Shown: positions 34,515-43,631, numbered from the stretch's first letter. The stretch is DNA of 52,560 nt from Clostridia bacterium (GCA_009928785.1 SABY01000013.1:1-52560), one strand, 5' to 3'. Notes: generated from the letters alone by a model not told the origin. Translations and numbers: made by a program.

Positions 34515-34781
34515 TCAAAGATCAGAAATTTTTATAGACCCGTTTATTACTTTTTCAATAATCTTTCTGCTTTTTAATGCCTTCACCCTACGCTCGGCAG
34601 TTAAGCCATCATTGGAATTATCGAAATTGTAAGAAAAGACAATTTTCCATGGTTGCCCGGGTTTGGTCGATTTTGTTTGTCCTGAGTTATGCTCAAGAAT
34701 CCTCCTATTGAGATCATCTGAAGAACCTACATAGAACCTTCCGCTTTTTCCACTTTGCAATATATAAAATGTCTTTCCCAT
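34515..34781 (-). CDS. GIY-YIG nuclease domain protein
   Basis: A small single-domain GIY-YIG protein: 88 residues from the ATG at 34781, or 94 from the ATG at 34799. FYILQSG and FYVGSS stand for the GIY and YIG elements; they are followed by [11 protein letters not shown] with the conserved arginine and by [12 protein letters not shown] with the likely metal-binding glutamate. Stand-alone members of this family (UvrC N-terminus-like, YhbQ type) are small nucleases of poorly known role, and many are mobile. The gene lies between tRNA-Pro and a duplicated fragment of that tRNA, reads in the same direction, and may be expressed from the duplicated tRNA promoter. Confidence 0.88.
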   Translation of the reverse strand: MGKTFYILQSGKSGRFYVGSSDDLNRRILEHNSGQTKSTKPGQPWKIVFSYNFDNSNDGLTAERRVKALKSRKIIEKVINGSIKISDL

Positions 34782-34849
34782 ATTACATCTTGTTGTCACT
34801 ATCGCTGACCATCATGCAAGGTAAAGTAGAAATTGGTGTTTTTTCTTTT

Positions 34850-34920
34850 AGAAAATTGAGATTTTGAACCGCTGCCTCCCCGACCGATCGGGGCGCGCTA
34901 CCGGGCTGCGCTACATCCCG
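34850..34920 (-). pseudogene. Degraded tRNA-Pro copy
   Basis: The 5' acceptor strand and D arm are identical to tRNA-Pro. The anticodon stem has become ccccg/cgggg around a six-base loop, the variable region aggc is kept, the T stem no longer pairs (agcgg against tctca), and no 3' acceptor strand exists. It cannot form a normal tRNA. The promoter upstream remains intact. Confidence 0.8.
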
Positions 34921-34965
34921 AATCCCATAATTTGGGTTTGCAAAAGTAAAATTATCTTTTGAAAT
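34893..34965. repeat. 73-bp direct repeat, copy B
   Basis: Second copy of the tRNA-Pro 5' half and promoter, upstream of the GIY-YIG gene. Homology stops sharply at 34965/34454, where the two flanks diverge. Confidence 0.9.
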
Positions 34966-35020
34966 TACGTCTTTTGTTTTAAAATTTATCTGTCAAAATG
35001 CACCATAACTCTTTAAAACG

Positions 35021-37051
35021 TCACCGCAAAATCACTTTCTCACTTGCTATCAATCGGCCGTTGTCGGTGGATTGGAGCGCTAGCAGATAAAGCCCCGGCG
35101 CAAAGCGGGAAATATCCAGACTGAAATCTTGGGTTCCCGGGTTGAGCTGTTCTTTTTGTAAAAGTTCGGTTTTGTGGCCGCGGCTGTCGGTGAGCGTAAT
35201 CAAAACAGAAGTTTGCTCCGGCAGGCTGAAGCTGACGCATAATTTTCCGGATGCCGGATTGGGAGCAACTTGCAGCCAGGTGCTATTGGATGTATCATCC
35301 GTGCGAATTTCGGGAACTCCTATGCCTAACGCCGTGCCATAAAGTTTTACATAGGCGTGGCCGTTGGCTCTGTAAAGTTCATCACCACCCGAAAAGATGA
35401 ATTTGATTTCTACGGCAGAAACTTCTCCAAGGCTTTCAGTCCAGAGTTTTGGTATCAGACGGTGATCGGGCGTAAAGCCATTGGCTTGCCCGGTGGCGGT
35501 ATTCATCGAGGCTACCAGTTCCAGATAGGCTTCTCCGGCAAGGGATTCGGTGAGTTTGCCGGCAGCCACACAAATAGTATCACCACTTTGCGGATCAACA
35601 TCAAAAAAAGCTATCTCGTCGCCGGTTTCCATGGGCGAATCATTAATTTCGGCTTCCATCACAAAAATGGTCATCGGATTACTGGCGGTTTGCCACACCT
35701 GTTGGAAATGATGAGCTGATCCTGTAACGGTCATGTTTACGGGAATTTCGATGGAGGCATTGTAAGGGTCTGAATTGTTGAGCCGTATCTGCGCTGTGTA
35801 ATCTCCCGTGTTAACATTTTCGGTAAAAAAGGTTATCTCTATTGTGGTGCTTTGGCCTGGCTGAATTATTCCTTCTGTTTGGTTCAGGCTTAGCCATCCG
35901 TCGGTTATGCTACGATTTATCACTGTAAAGTCGCAGCAGTTTCCATAAGTATAAGGATATGTCGGACCATAAACCAAGTGGGTCCAGTTGGTACGATAGC
36001 GCATAAAATGTTTGCCGGCTGAGACAGTATTGGGAATTGTGATTGTGAAGGTGTAGGGCTCATCAGCTAAAGCGCAAAAAGCATCATCCAAAACACATTC
36101 ATCGAGCGTGTAATCCATATCATCATTATAGTCGATCCAAACATCAAAATAAGTATCGTTGTAACCGGCTTTTACTGTGAGTTGGTAATCACCTGGTGGC
36201 ATCAGGTGCAGGCTATCCAGATATGCATGGTACCAGGCGGGGTTTCCTACGCATGGTATGTCGTTGATATGTATGTTGGCCAGCGACCAGTAAATCAGTC
36301 CGTCGCCCCAACTACAACCCGAAGTATATAAATTATCCACACACAACCCTGGCCTAAAATTAACAACTGTCTTTGTGCTGCAGTCATTATCGGGGTTTTG
36401 ATCCCACGGCAGACTGACGCAAGCTTCAAAAAGATAGTATCCTTCTGGTGTCGAAAGGTTGGCAGTAAGCGGTAGTGTTATAAGAACAGTTTCTCCTGGT
36501 GCAATCCAATCCATACAGGTATCGTTGTATGTAAACCCTGGCCACGAAACTTCGTAAGGAAGACCATGTTTGATAGTGCTTTCCCCGAAATTAGCAACTT
36601 TGATAATAACAGGCTCTGCCCATCCCAGATTGTAGCCTGTGGTGGGTTGCATGATAAAGATAACTCCCGCATCAATCTCCAGTCTGTTTTCGGGAGAATT
36701 TTCCACCGTGACAATCCTTTGATCGAACGAATCGACAGGCGTTTGTAGCGATGCGGCAGTGGATAGTTTTTGCAGGCCGTTGTAGAGGTATTCAATCTCA
36801 AGCTCGTAAGCCATAGGTGCATTGCCCGTGTTGCCAATGGTAAGCTGCCGCACGGAGAATTTGGGAAATTCGATGGCTTCGTGCATCGAATCGGGACTAT
36901 AAACTACCACTGGCAAATCCTGCCGTTTGGCTGAATAACCATCCTGCGAACCAGGAATCCACTGCGGCGCCAGAGCACCCACACACAGGTTCATGCTGAA
37001 CATCACAAGAGAAATGAACCCGAAACGGAGAGAGATGTATTTTTTTTTCAT
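35021..37051 (-). CDS. T9SS-exported adhesin-like protein with GEVED domain
   Basis: A 676-residue exported protein with a signal peptide of about 26 residues. A first beta-sandwich region (about 60-235) contains FSVRQLTIGNTGNAPMAYEL, as in Ig-like anchor domains. A GEVED domain follows (about 280-385: YHAYLDSLHLMPPGDYQLTV, YFDVWIDYNDDMDYTLDEC, AGKHFMRYRTNW), then a BACON-like repeat (about 385-445: WLSLNQTEGIIQPGQSTTIEITF). The C-terminus is a type A sorting domain (LQVAPNPASGKLCVSFSLP ... GLYLLALQS). GEVED domains occur next to secreted proteases and adhesins; no catalytic motif is visible here. It lies downstream of the M28 peptidase gene but a terminator separates them. Confidence 0.85.
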   Translation of the reverse strand: MKKKYISLRFGFISLVMFSMNLCVGALAPQWIPGSQDGYSAKRQDLPVVVYSPDSMHEAIEFPKFSVRQLTIGNTGNAPMAYELEIEYLYNGLQKLSTAASLQTPVDSFDQRIVTVENSPENRLEIDAGVIFIMQPTTGYNLGWAEPVIIKVANFGESTIKHGLPYEVSWPGFTYNDTCMDWIAPGETVLITLPLTANLSTPEGYYLFEACVSLPWDQNPDNDCSTKTVVNFRPGLCVDNLYTSGCSWGDGLIYWSLANIHINDIPCVGNPAWYHAYLDSLHLMPPGDYQLTVKAGYNDTYFDVWIDYNDDMDYTLDECVLDDAFCALADEPYTFTITIPNTVSAGKHFMRYRTNWTHLVYGPTYPYTYGNCCDFTVINRSITDGWLSLNQTEGIIQPGQSTTIEITFFTENVNTGDYTAQIRLNNSDPYNASIEIPVNMTVTGSAHHFQQVWQTASNPMTIFVMEAEINDSPMETGDEIAFFDVDPQSGDTICVAAGKLTESLAGEAYLELVASMNTATGQANGFTPDHRLIPKLWTESLGEVSAVEIKFIFSGGDELYRANGHAYVKLYGTALGIGVPEIRTDDTSNSTWLQVAPNPASGKLCVSFSLPEQTSVLITLTDSRGHKTELLQKEQLNPGTQDFSLDISRFAPGLYLLALQSTDNGRLIASEKVILR

Positions 37052-37138
37052 AATAGCGTTGGGTTTTGAAATTGATCATTTTGTTTGTTGCAGCAAATTT
37101 AGAAAAATTAATGATAGGAATTTCCCACCTTTAATACC

Positions 37139-37170
37139 AAAAAAAACAGCATGCCGATGAAGACATGCTG
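37139..37170 (-). terminator. Terminator of the M28 peptidase gene
   Basis: cagcatg (37147-37153) pairs with catgctg (37164-37170); on the minus strand a run of seven or more T residues follows. It sits 27 bases after the stop. Confidence 0.75.
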
Positions 37171-37196
37171 CTTTATTTTCAATTGACAAGCACTAT

Positions 37197-40100
37197 TTAT
37201 TTTATAACCACTTTTCGTATTACGATATCCTCAAGTGTCTGAATGCGTATGGTATAAACGCCTTGTGGAAGTTTGCTCACGTCGATTGAAGTATTTCCGC
37301 CAATGTGCCTTGCCATTACCACCTGTCCGTTAAGGTTGGTCAGGGTTGCCTCGGCAGTTTCCGATGCCATGCTGATAAACAATTGGCCAGAGGCAGGATT
37401 GGGATAAATAGTAACCCGGGTTTTATCCATTTCTTCGATGCCTACTACGAGCGCTTCTATGCGTGAAAGCCCACCGTCGATAAAGTACATTGCGTCAGGC
37501 ATTGTATTATCAAATATCGCATCTACCACCATTTCTGCATTCCAGGAAGGGCGATAGACCTTGAGGTAAAACATTTCGTTTTGCATCATACCGTCGCGTG
37601 GCGTAGTGGTGCTATCGTTGCCATAGGCTACCAGCGCAAGGTTTTGACCCGGCTCCTGGTAAATTGCGAAACCTACACACATTTCACTGTTTTCAGTCGA
37701 AAACACTCCAATTTGATCTTCCGGCTCCCAAGCGTCGAGGGCTTCGGCGGTAATGCTTATAACATGCGAGTTGCCGGTGGGTGCCACCAAATCCCAGCCT
37801 TCGCGTAAGAGCAAAGGATCACGATCTTTAGCACCCTCATTACTTTTTGTAAAGCCATCAAAAGAAATGGAAGCATCAGCGGCCATTTTCACCAGATAGG
37901 CTTTGCCTGCCTGCAGTGCGTTTAGCGTGGTTATTTCTTCAGAAGGCCAGTAAACAAGGCTGCCGGCGACTTCTTTAACAATTATCAAATCATCCATTAC
38001 GTCAGCAAACAAATCATTGCAGCTTACCGGCGTTTCCGATAAAACGGGTATCAGGTTCCAGCCCTGGCTGAGTGCGATGGTCTGATTGGCTAAGGATGTT
38101 CCGGATATCGTCAGTCCTGCCGCATCCGAAAGCTTTATCTTATAGCCTTGCTGTGCGTCCCATTGCCCGATGGTGTTGATGTTTTGTGCCGGCCACCAAA
38201 CTGCACCCATAGTTTGCACAATCACAATGTCGCTGGCAATGGGTGCCAAAACCTCTTCGATAGGCTGTGCTTCGGGAGTGATGTAGCTCGAAAAAGCTGA
38301 CCAACCTACGGGCAGTGCCATAGTTTGCTGCATCATTCCGCCTTCAGCGGCAATCTGAAAATCGTCGATGTACATCCCGTCGCGGGTTACTGACACATCG
38401 CTGTAAAAATGGAAGCGTAGCAGAACATACGTCTCATCGAGGTAATTGTTGAGTGAATAGGTTTTTTCTATCCAGTTGCTTTGTATGCCATTAAACTCGG
38501 CAAGCTCAGTCCAGGTGCTACCATTGGTCGAAATTTCCAGCCACATATAGTCGTAGTTATCTTCCATATTGTAGCGCGTCCAAAACGAAACGCTTGCTTC
38601 TGTATAGCCCGCCAGGCTAAAGGCACCGAGTGAGGCATAATTATCCAGATTGGAGGCATAATTTCCGGCGGGGCTTTCGGTAAGGCTATGACTTGAAGAG
38701 TGCGACTGAGCAGTGGAAAGACCCCATTGATCCTGGAGGTCCCAATAAGGTGCGCCATTTTCAAAATCGATCATCAGCGGCAGACCAATAGGAGGCATGG
38801 GTGTGGCATAAATGATATTGGATGGATCGGACTCGTCGCCGGTGTCGGTGTAGATAGCCGTGACGTAATATTGGTATTGCGTACCATTGGTGACGTCGGT
38901 GTCGGTGAAGAAATTGTTGGTGGTATTATCGAGCAGAACGCCATCGCGGTAAATATTGAAATAGTCGATGTCGAACATCTGATTCCACTGCAACACCACC
39001 TCTTCATCACCAGGCAGCGCCACAAGGTTTTGTGGCGGGGTAATGCGGTCGGCCATCGAAACGGCAGTAGCCAGGATAGCCTGGGTAAAAAGTACAGCTT
39101 GTTCCTCATTGTTAAAACTGGGGCCAATGATGTCGTTGCTGGTATGGATGTAGGGGCTGTAATCGGAGCCGTCTTCAAACGGGAATATTCCCATAAATCC
39201 GGCATTATTAAAAGAGGTGTGGTCGCTGTCGCCACCCACGAGCATTCCTGGCTCTATAGGAAAATCAGGAAGGTAAACCGAGCAAATCTGTGTGTAATAA
39301 TCGGCCAGCTCTTGTGCCGAAGCGGGATGGATAAGGTCGGTGTGGATATAACTACCTGGCTCCAGGTAACCGATCATGTCGAGGTTGAGATAGCCATGAA
39401 TATTCATTCCCTGCTGCGCACAACGGTCGGCGTAGGCTTCGCTGCCATAAAGGCCATATTCTTCGCCAGAGAAAGCACAGAAAATGATGGTTCTATCGAA
39501 TGAATGCTGGCTGAGAATGCGCGCAATTTCAAGCACTCCTGATGTTCCTGACGCGTTGTCGTCGGCGCCGGGTTCCAGACCCGAATAAGTGATAGAGTCG
39601 TAATGTCCGCCAATGACGATAAACTCATCAGGATACTTGCTGCCGGTTAAAGTAGCAATGACGTTGTCGCTGGCCGGGCCGTTAGGCATCGAAAAATCCT
39701 GCAACTCCACGGTGAGTCCCATGCTTTCAAACTGCGCTTTGATCCAGTTCATGGCTTCGATGCTTTGGGGCTTGTAGGCATTGCGTGTGCCGTAGTCCTG
39801 CAGATGCTGCACGGTGGCGGTAATATTAGCACCTGTAACTTCTTCGAGCAAACCAACGATAAAAGGATCAGGATCAAAACGTCCGTTTCTATCAAAAAAC
39901 ATGGCCACAGGCAGAGCAACCTGTTTGTTGGTAATGCGAACCATACCATCGTTTTTGGCCGGTGGCAGTTGTCCATACAGCGTTTCGTCGATACGTACCA
40001 CCAGATGAGTTCCGCCATCGTATAGCACATCGGCGATGTTATTAATCTTTTGATAATAGCTTTCCCGACTCACAGTTTCGTCGAGATACACAAGGTAATA

Positions 40101-40331
40101 GCTCAGGTTGTTTTGCCAGGGATTGTGATCCAAAAAGATGTATTTATCTTTTAGTGCACCGTCGAGGGTGGCAATAATAAATTCGTCTTTGTAAAAATTA
40201 ACCTTCATTTGGGGCATCCTGAAGAGGCTGCGGGTTTGGTCAAAATCTTTGGTAGGGATCAGCACAAGTTCGCCGGCAAAAGATGGCAATGTAATGAGGC
40301 AAATGGCCAGTAGAAATAAAATTCGTTTCAT
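37197..40331 (-). CDS. Secreted M28-family zinc peptidase with FN3-like, GWN and T9SS domains
   Basis: A 1,044-residue exported aminopeptidase-like protein; the ATG at 40331 is chosen because it opens a clean signal peptide (MKRILFLLAICLITLPSFAG). The M28 domain holds all five zinc ligands: H243 (GGHYDS), D257 (GADDNASG), E290 or E291 (SGEEYG), D318 (NLDMIGY) and H371 (DSDHTSF). A fibronectin III-like domain (about 430-510), a MAM-like beta-sandwich (about 520-665) and the GWN module (668-827) follow. A segment DAWEPEDQIGVFSTE and a type A sorting domain (from about 975) complete it. It would release N-terminal amino acids from peptides outside the cell. It shares the GWN module with the GH57-like locus, which suggests a common anchoring or assembly role. 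Confidence 0.92.
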   Translation of the reverse strand: MKRILFLLAICLITLPSFAGELVLIPTKDFDQTRSLFRMPQMKVNFYKDEFIIATLDGALKDKYIFLDHNPWQNNLSYYLVYLDETVSRESYYQKINNIADVLYDGGTHLVVRIDETLYGQLPPAKNDGMVRITNKQVALPVAMFFDRNGRFDPDPFIVGLLEEVTGANITATVQHLQDYGTRNAYKPQSIEAMNWIKAQFESMGLTVELQDFSMPNGPASDNVIATLTGSKYPDEFIVIGGHYDSITYSGLEPGADDNASGTSGVLEIARILSQHSFDRTIIFCAFSGEEYGLYGSEAYADRCAQQGMNIHGYLNLDMIGYLEPGSYIHTDLIHPASAQELADYYTQICSVYLPDFPIEPGMLVGGDSDHTSFNNAGFMGIFPFEDGSDYSPYIHTSNDIIGPSFNNEEQAVLFTQAILATAVSMADRITPPQNLVALPGDEEVVLQWNQMFDIDYFNIYRDGVLLDNTTNNFFTDTDVTNGTQYQYYVTAIYTDTGDESDPSNIIYATPMPPIGLPLMIDFENGAPYWDLQDQWGLSTAQSHSSSHSLTESPAGNYASNLDNYASLGAFSLAGYTEASVSFWTRYNMEDNYDYMWLEISTNGSTWTELAEFNGIQSNWIEKTYSLNNYLDETYVLLRFHFYSDVSVTRDGMYIDDFQIAAEGGMMQQTMALPVGWSAFSSYITPEAQPIEEVLAPIASDIVIVQTMGAVWWPAQNINTIGQWDAQQGYKIKLSDAAGLTISGTSLANQTIALSQGWNLIPVLSETPVSCNDLFADVMDDLIIVKEVAGSLVYWPSEEITTLNALQAGKAYLVKMAADASISFDGFTKSNEGAKDRDPLLLREGWDLVAPTGNSHVISITAEALDAWEPEDQIGVFSTENSEMCVGFAIYQEPGQNLALVAYGNDSTTTPRDGMMQNEMFYLKVYRPSWNAEMVVDAIFDNTMPDAMYFIDGGLSRIEALVVGIEEMDKTRVTIYPNPASGQLFISMASETAEATLTNLNGQVVMARHIGGNTSIDVSKLPQGVYTIRIQTLEDIVIRKVVIK
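37851..38330 (-). other. GWN module, copy 3 (within the M28 peptidase)
   Basis: MALPVGWSAFSSY, VWWPAQNINTIGQWDAQQGY, GWNLIPVLSETP, LIIVKEVAGSLVYWP and LQAGKAYLVKM occur in the same order and spacing as in the other two copies. Confidence 0.75.
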
Positions 40332-40510
40332 GGTAGTAAATTTATTAGTAAGCAATTACATTTTAAAAATTCGGATACAAAATAAATAAAAATATAAAAG
40401 TCACCGGTGAGGTAAGGTGGTAATGTTGGCAATTTAGAAGGAATCAAAAAGGTGTGAAAGGAAGCAGACCCGGAGGGTAAGGTGCACAAGGCGGCCAATA
40501 GAGAAATCAT

Positions 40511-40518
40511 TACTTTTG
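40511..40518 (+). promoter_or_regulatory. -7 promoter element of the glycosyltransferase-like gene
   Basis: TACTTTTG lies 21 bases before the ATG at 40540, which supports that start over an in-frame ATG at 40516 inside the element. Confidence 0.5.
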
Positions 40519-40539
40519 CCAGCTTTAGAAAATGAAGGT

Positions 40540-41415
40540 ATGAAAGTAGCAGGATTTACCATTATCCGCAACGGCGAGAAGTTCGATTATCCTTTTACCG
40601 AATCCATCCGCTCGGTGCTGCCGCTGTGTGATGTGATGGTGGTGGCTGTGGGAAATTCGGAAGATCACACGCGGGAAATCATCGAAAAAATCAACTCACC
40701 AAAAATCAAAATTATCGATACCGTTTGGGACGATACACTGCGCGAAGGCGGCCGGGTACTGGCCGTAGAAACCGACAAAGCCAAAGCCGCCCTGCCCGCC
40801 GATACCGATTGGGGCATCTACATCCAGGCCGACGAGGTGCTGCATGAGCAGGATTATCCGGCCATCAGAATGGCTATGGAGCAAAACCTGGCCGACAAAC
40901 GCGTGGACGGCCTTCTGTTCGACCATCTCAACTTCTACGGCTCCTTCGACTACATTGCCGACTCGCGCAAATGGTCGTACAAACAGATCCGTATCATCCG
41001 CAACCACCCGGCCATCACCTCCTTTCGTGATGCCATTAGTTTTATGAAAAATGGAAAACGACTAAACGTAAAGAAAATCGATGCCGCCGTGTATCATTAC
41101 GGCTGGGTGCGCCGCCCCGACGCCATGCAGCAAAAGCTGGAAACCTTTAATAAGATGTGGCACGACGACCAATGGATGGAACAAAACTTTGAAAAAACTG
41201 ATACTTTCGACTATGCCAATATCGACTCGCTGGCGCACTTTGAAGGGACGCATCCTGCTGTGATGCACCAACGCATTGCACGCATGAACTGGCACTTTTC
41301 GTTCGATCCTACGCAAGGTATAAAACTCTCACCACGGCTGCGCCTGCTCAACTGGCTCGAGAAAAAATACGGAATCGAAATTGGGAAGTTTAAAACTTAT
41401 CGAATCATCAAATAA
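40540..41415 (+). CDS. Family 2-like glycosyltransferase
   Basis: A 291-residue cytoplasmic protein with a GT-A-like start: VAGFTIIRNGEKFDYPFTES, then VVAVGNSEDHTREII, DTVWDD, and an IYIQADEVL motif that takes the place of the DxD metal site. Related proteins are annotated as glycosyltransferase family 2 and lie in surface polysaccharide or lipid pathways; the sugar and acceptor cannot be told. A long second half (YHYGWVRRPDAMQQKLETFNKMWHDD, NWHFSFDP) is typical of the group. It is 8 bases ahead of tatC and probably co-transcribed. Confidence 0.78.
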   Translation: MKVAGFTIIRNGEKFDYPFTESIRSVLPLCDVMVVAVGNSEDHTREIIEKINSPKIKIIDTVWDDTLREGGRVLAVETDKAKAALPADTDWGIYIQADEVLHEQDYPAIRMAMEQNLADKRVDGLLFDHLNFYGSFDYIADSRKWSYKQIRIIRNHPAITSFRDAISFMKNGKRLNVKKIDAAVYHYGWVRRPDAMQQKLETFNKMWHDDQWMEQNFEKTDTFDYANIDSLAHFEGTHPAVMHQRIARMNWHFSFDPTQGIKLSPRLRLLNWLEKKYGIEIGKFKTYRIIK

Positions 41416-41423
41416 AATAGCCA

Positions 41424-42293
41424 ATGGCCAGAAAAATGCCACCCGGCAAAGAGCAGCCAGCACAAGAAACGGAGATGACTTTTTGGGAACATCTGGAAGC
41501 TTTGCGTTGGCATCTGGTGCGATCGATTGTAGCAGTGGTGGTTTTGGGAATCGTAGCTTTTCTGAACAAAGACATCCTGTTCAACTACATCATTCTTGCT
41601 CCTAAGTCATCCGACTTTATCACCAACCGCCTGCTGTGTGAACTGGGTCGGTGGGCGGCCAATTATTTGGCCTTCATTTCTCCTGACGCGCTTTGCATCG
41701 AAAACTTTAACCTTACGCTCATCAATATCAAAATGGCCGGGCAGTTTTTGATACATCTTTACATCTCTGTATTTGCCGGAATCATGCTGGCGGTGCCATA
41801 CATTCTTTGGGAGGTGTGGCGCTTTATAAAGCCTGCTCTATACAAACACGAACAACAGCATACCTCAGGAGCGGTATTCTGGAGCTCGTTTTTGTTTTTG
41901 CTGGGTGTGTTTTTCAGCTATTTTCTCATCGTGCCTTTGGCCATCATGTTTTTGGGCACCTACAACGTAAGTGCAAGTGTCGAAAATCAAATTGCGCTCA
42001 ACTCCTACATCAGCACGGTGGTGTCGCTTACCTTTGCGGTAGGCCTGGTATTTGAACTGCCCATCTTTGTGTTTTTCCTGACAAAAGTTGGCGTAATCAC
42101 ACCATCATTTATGCGCCGCAGCCGCAAAGCCATGATCGTGGTAGTGCTCATCGTTTCGGCCATCATAACTCCTGCCGACGTTTTTAGTCAAATACTGGTG
42201 GCCATTCCTTTGCTCGGACTTTACGAGGTAAGCATCATCATTTCGGCACGCGTTTACAGGCGACGCAATAGAGAGTTGGCCGCCGAAATGTAA
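41424..42293 (+). CDS. tatC: Sec-independent protein translocase TatC
   Basis: A 289-residue inner membrane protein that recognises twin-arginine signal peptides. The N-terminal signature MTFWEHLEALRWHLVRS carries the conserved glutamate and the HL..LR pattern. Six membrane segments can be traced, with the loop motifs PYILWEVWRFIKPALY (FxxPAL), FSYFLIVPLAI and FELPIFVFFL. The periplasmic loop after helix 1 is longer than in E. coli (about residues 48-100), which is common in Bacteroidota. No tatA is adjacent, so it must lie elsewhere. It follows the glycosyltransferase-like gene. Confidence 0.95.
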   Translation: MARKMPPGKEQPAQETEMTFWEHLEALRWHLVRSIVAVVVLGIVAFLNKDILFNYIILAPKSSDFITNRLLCELGRWAANYLAFISPDALCIENFNLTLINIKMAGQFLIHLYISVFAGIMLAVPYILWEVWRFIKPALYKHEQQHTSGAVFWSSFLFLLGVFFSYFLIVPLAIMFLGTYNVSASVENQIALNSYISTVVSLTFAVGLVFELPIFVFFLTKVGVITPSFMRRSRKAMIVVVLIVSAIITPADVFSQILVAIPLLGLYEVSIIISARVYRRRNRELAAEM

Positions 42294-42334
42294 AAACTAA
42301 TTTTGGTATAAAAATCTCCCGCGTCGGCAGGCTC

Positions 42335-43282
42335 CTATTTCATCTTCCACTCCACCACTTTACCGCGGTCGGGATTGATCATGTAGTCCGGTACGTTGGC
42401 ACGAATTTCTTCAAAGAGCAATTGCAGCAAGCGATGCTTGGCAAAGTTGCGCGAAAACACCAAACTCACTTCACGTAAAGGTGTGTAATCGTCGAATGAT
42501 TTTACCTGCTGCTGCTTTTCTTCGGGCAGATCGAGCACAGCCAGATCGGGCAAGAGCGTGAAACCACCTTCCTTATCGATGATGCGCATCAGTGTTTCCA
42601 ACGACCCGCCCTCAAATTCAAAAGGCATCTGGCTGTTGTGTGTTCCAGGAATCGCACAAAGATTGATCACCTGATCGCGAAAGCAATGTCCGTCGCTAAG
42701 CAGCCATATTTCCGGACTGTCGGCATCGCTCACTTTCACCAGCGGCTTGTCGAAAAGGGCGTGCGTAGGGCTGGTATAAACTTTCATCTCTTCATAAAAC
42801 ATTGGCCATTCACGTATTTTGCTGTTGTGATAAGGTGTAACGAAAATACCGGCATCCAACTCATCAGCGATAAGACGTCCGGCAATTTCATCAGTGAGCA
42901 GTTCGCGGGCCAAAAGCTGCACCTCCGGATAATGCCGCCGCAGGTTGCCGGCAAAACGCGGCAAAAGATAGGGCGCCAGCGTTGGGATGATCCCCAGACG
43001 GATTTTCCCACTGATTTTTTGGTTAAAGGTTTTGATGGTCTCGTGGATTTGCTCGGTTTCGTTGAGTACCAGTTGTGCCTGATCAATAATGAGCCGCCCT
43101 ATTTCGGTAGCAATCACAGGCTTTTTGGAGCGATCGAAAATTACGATGCCCAAATCATCCTCCAGTTTTTTCACTTGCATACTCAGCGTAGGCTGCGTTA
43201 CAAAACATGCCTGCGATGCTTTGGCAAAGTTGCGATGCCGGTCGATGGCCACCAGATATTGTAGTTGTACGAGGGTTATCAT
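42335..43282 (-). CDS. oxyR: Hydrogen peroxide-responsive LysR-type regulator OxyR
   Basis: A 315-residue LysR-family regulator. The N-terminal winged helix (FAKASQACFVTQPTLSMQVKKLEDDLG) binds DNA. In the sensor domain GHCFRDQVINLC places C200 and C209 nine residues apart, as C199/C208 of E. coli OxyR, so peroxide-driven disulfide switching is expected. It diverges from a peroxiredoxin gene, its likely target. The shared 349-base region carries an inverted repeat at 43407-43427. Length and start (ATG at 43282, MITLVQLQYL) are normal for the family. Confidence 0.93.
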   Translation of the reverse strand: MITLVQLQYLVAIDRHRNFAKASQACFVTQPTLSMQVKKLEDDLGIVIFDRSKKPVIATEIGRLIIDQAQLVLNETEQIHETIKTFNQKISGKIRLGIIPTLAPYLLPRFAGNLRRHYPEVQLLARELLTDEIAGRLIADELDAGIFVTPYHNSKIREWPMFYEEMKVYTSPTHALFDKPLVKVSDADSPEIWLLSDGHCFRDQVINLCAIPGTHNSQMPFEFEGGSLETLMRIIDKEGGFTLLPDLAVLDLPEEKQQQVKSFDDYTPLREVSLVFSRNFAKHRLLQLLFEEIRANVPDYMINPDRGKVVEWKMK

Positions 43283-43406
43283 GGAAAATCAATATTTAAA
43301 AATTGCTAAAATCGCTGTGCCTATGCCAACTTCTTCTTACAACCTTGCGGCAGGCTTTTCGTTATCGTTTGTATATTTTTTTTATTAATAAAATAGAAGG
43401 ATTTTA

Positions 43407-43427
43407 ATAGTAACCTATTGATACTAT
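43407..43427. promoter_or_regulatory. Candidate OxyR operator
   Basis: atagta (43407-43412) and tactat (43422-43427) form an inverted repeat, with a further ATAG at 43393-43396 and CTAT at 43415-43418. The spacing does not fit the E. coli ATAG-N7-CTAT array but has the look of a LysR-type site. It lies about 120 bases upstream of the peroxiredoxin -33 element. No other feature was seen between 43283 and 43540. Confidence 0.35.
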
Positions 43428-43545
43428 ACATTTTAATATTAGAAAATGATAATTATCAGAGCCGGAAGTACTCATTTTTTGGCATTGTAAAAATGCAAAA
43501 GTACATCTTTATCAATTCTCTCTATCGCATCATAGAAACATTCGA

Positions 43546-43577
43546 TTTGTTTTATAACTTGATCTTAAGTAGTTTTG
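43546..43577 (+). promoter_or_regulatory. Promoter of the peroxiredoxin gene
   Basis: TTTG (43546-43549), a 20-bp spacer and TAGTTTTG (43570-43577) match the Bacteroidota consensus, leaving a leader of about 48 bases. Confidence 0.65.
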
Positions 43578-43631
43578 CACCATGATTTTAAAAATTAAAT
43601 TTCTTTATTAATAACAAAAAACTCTCTAATC

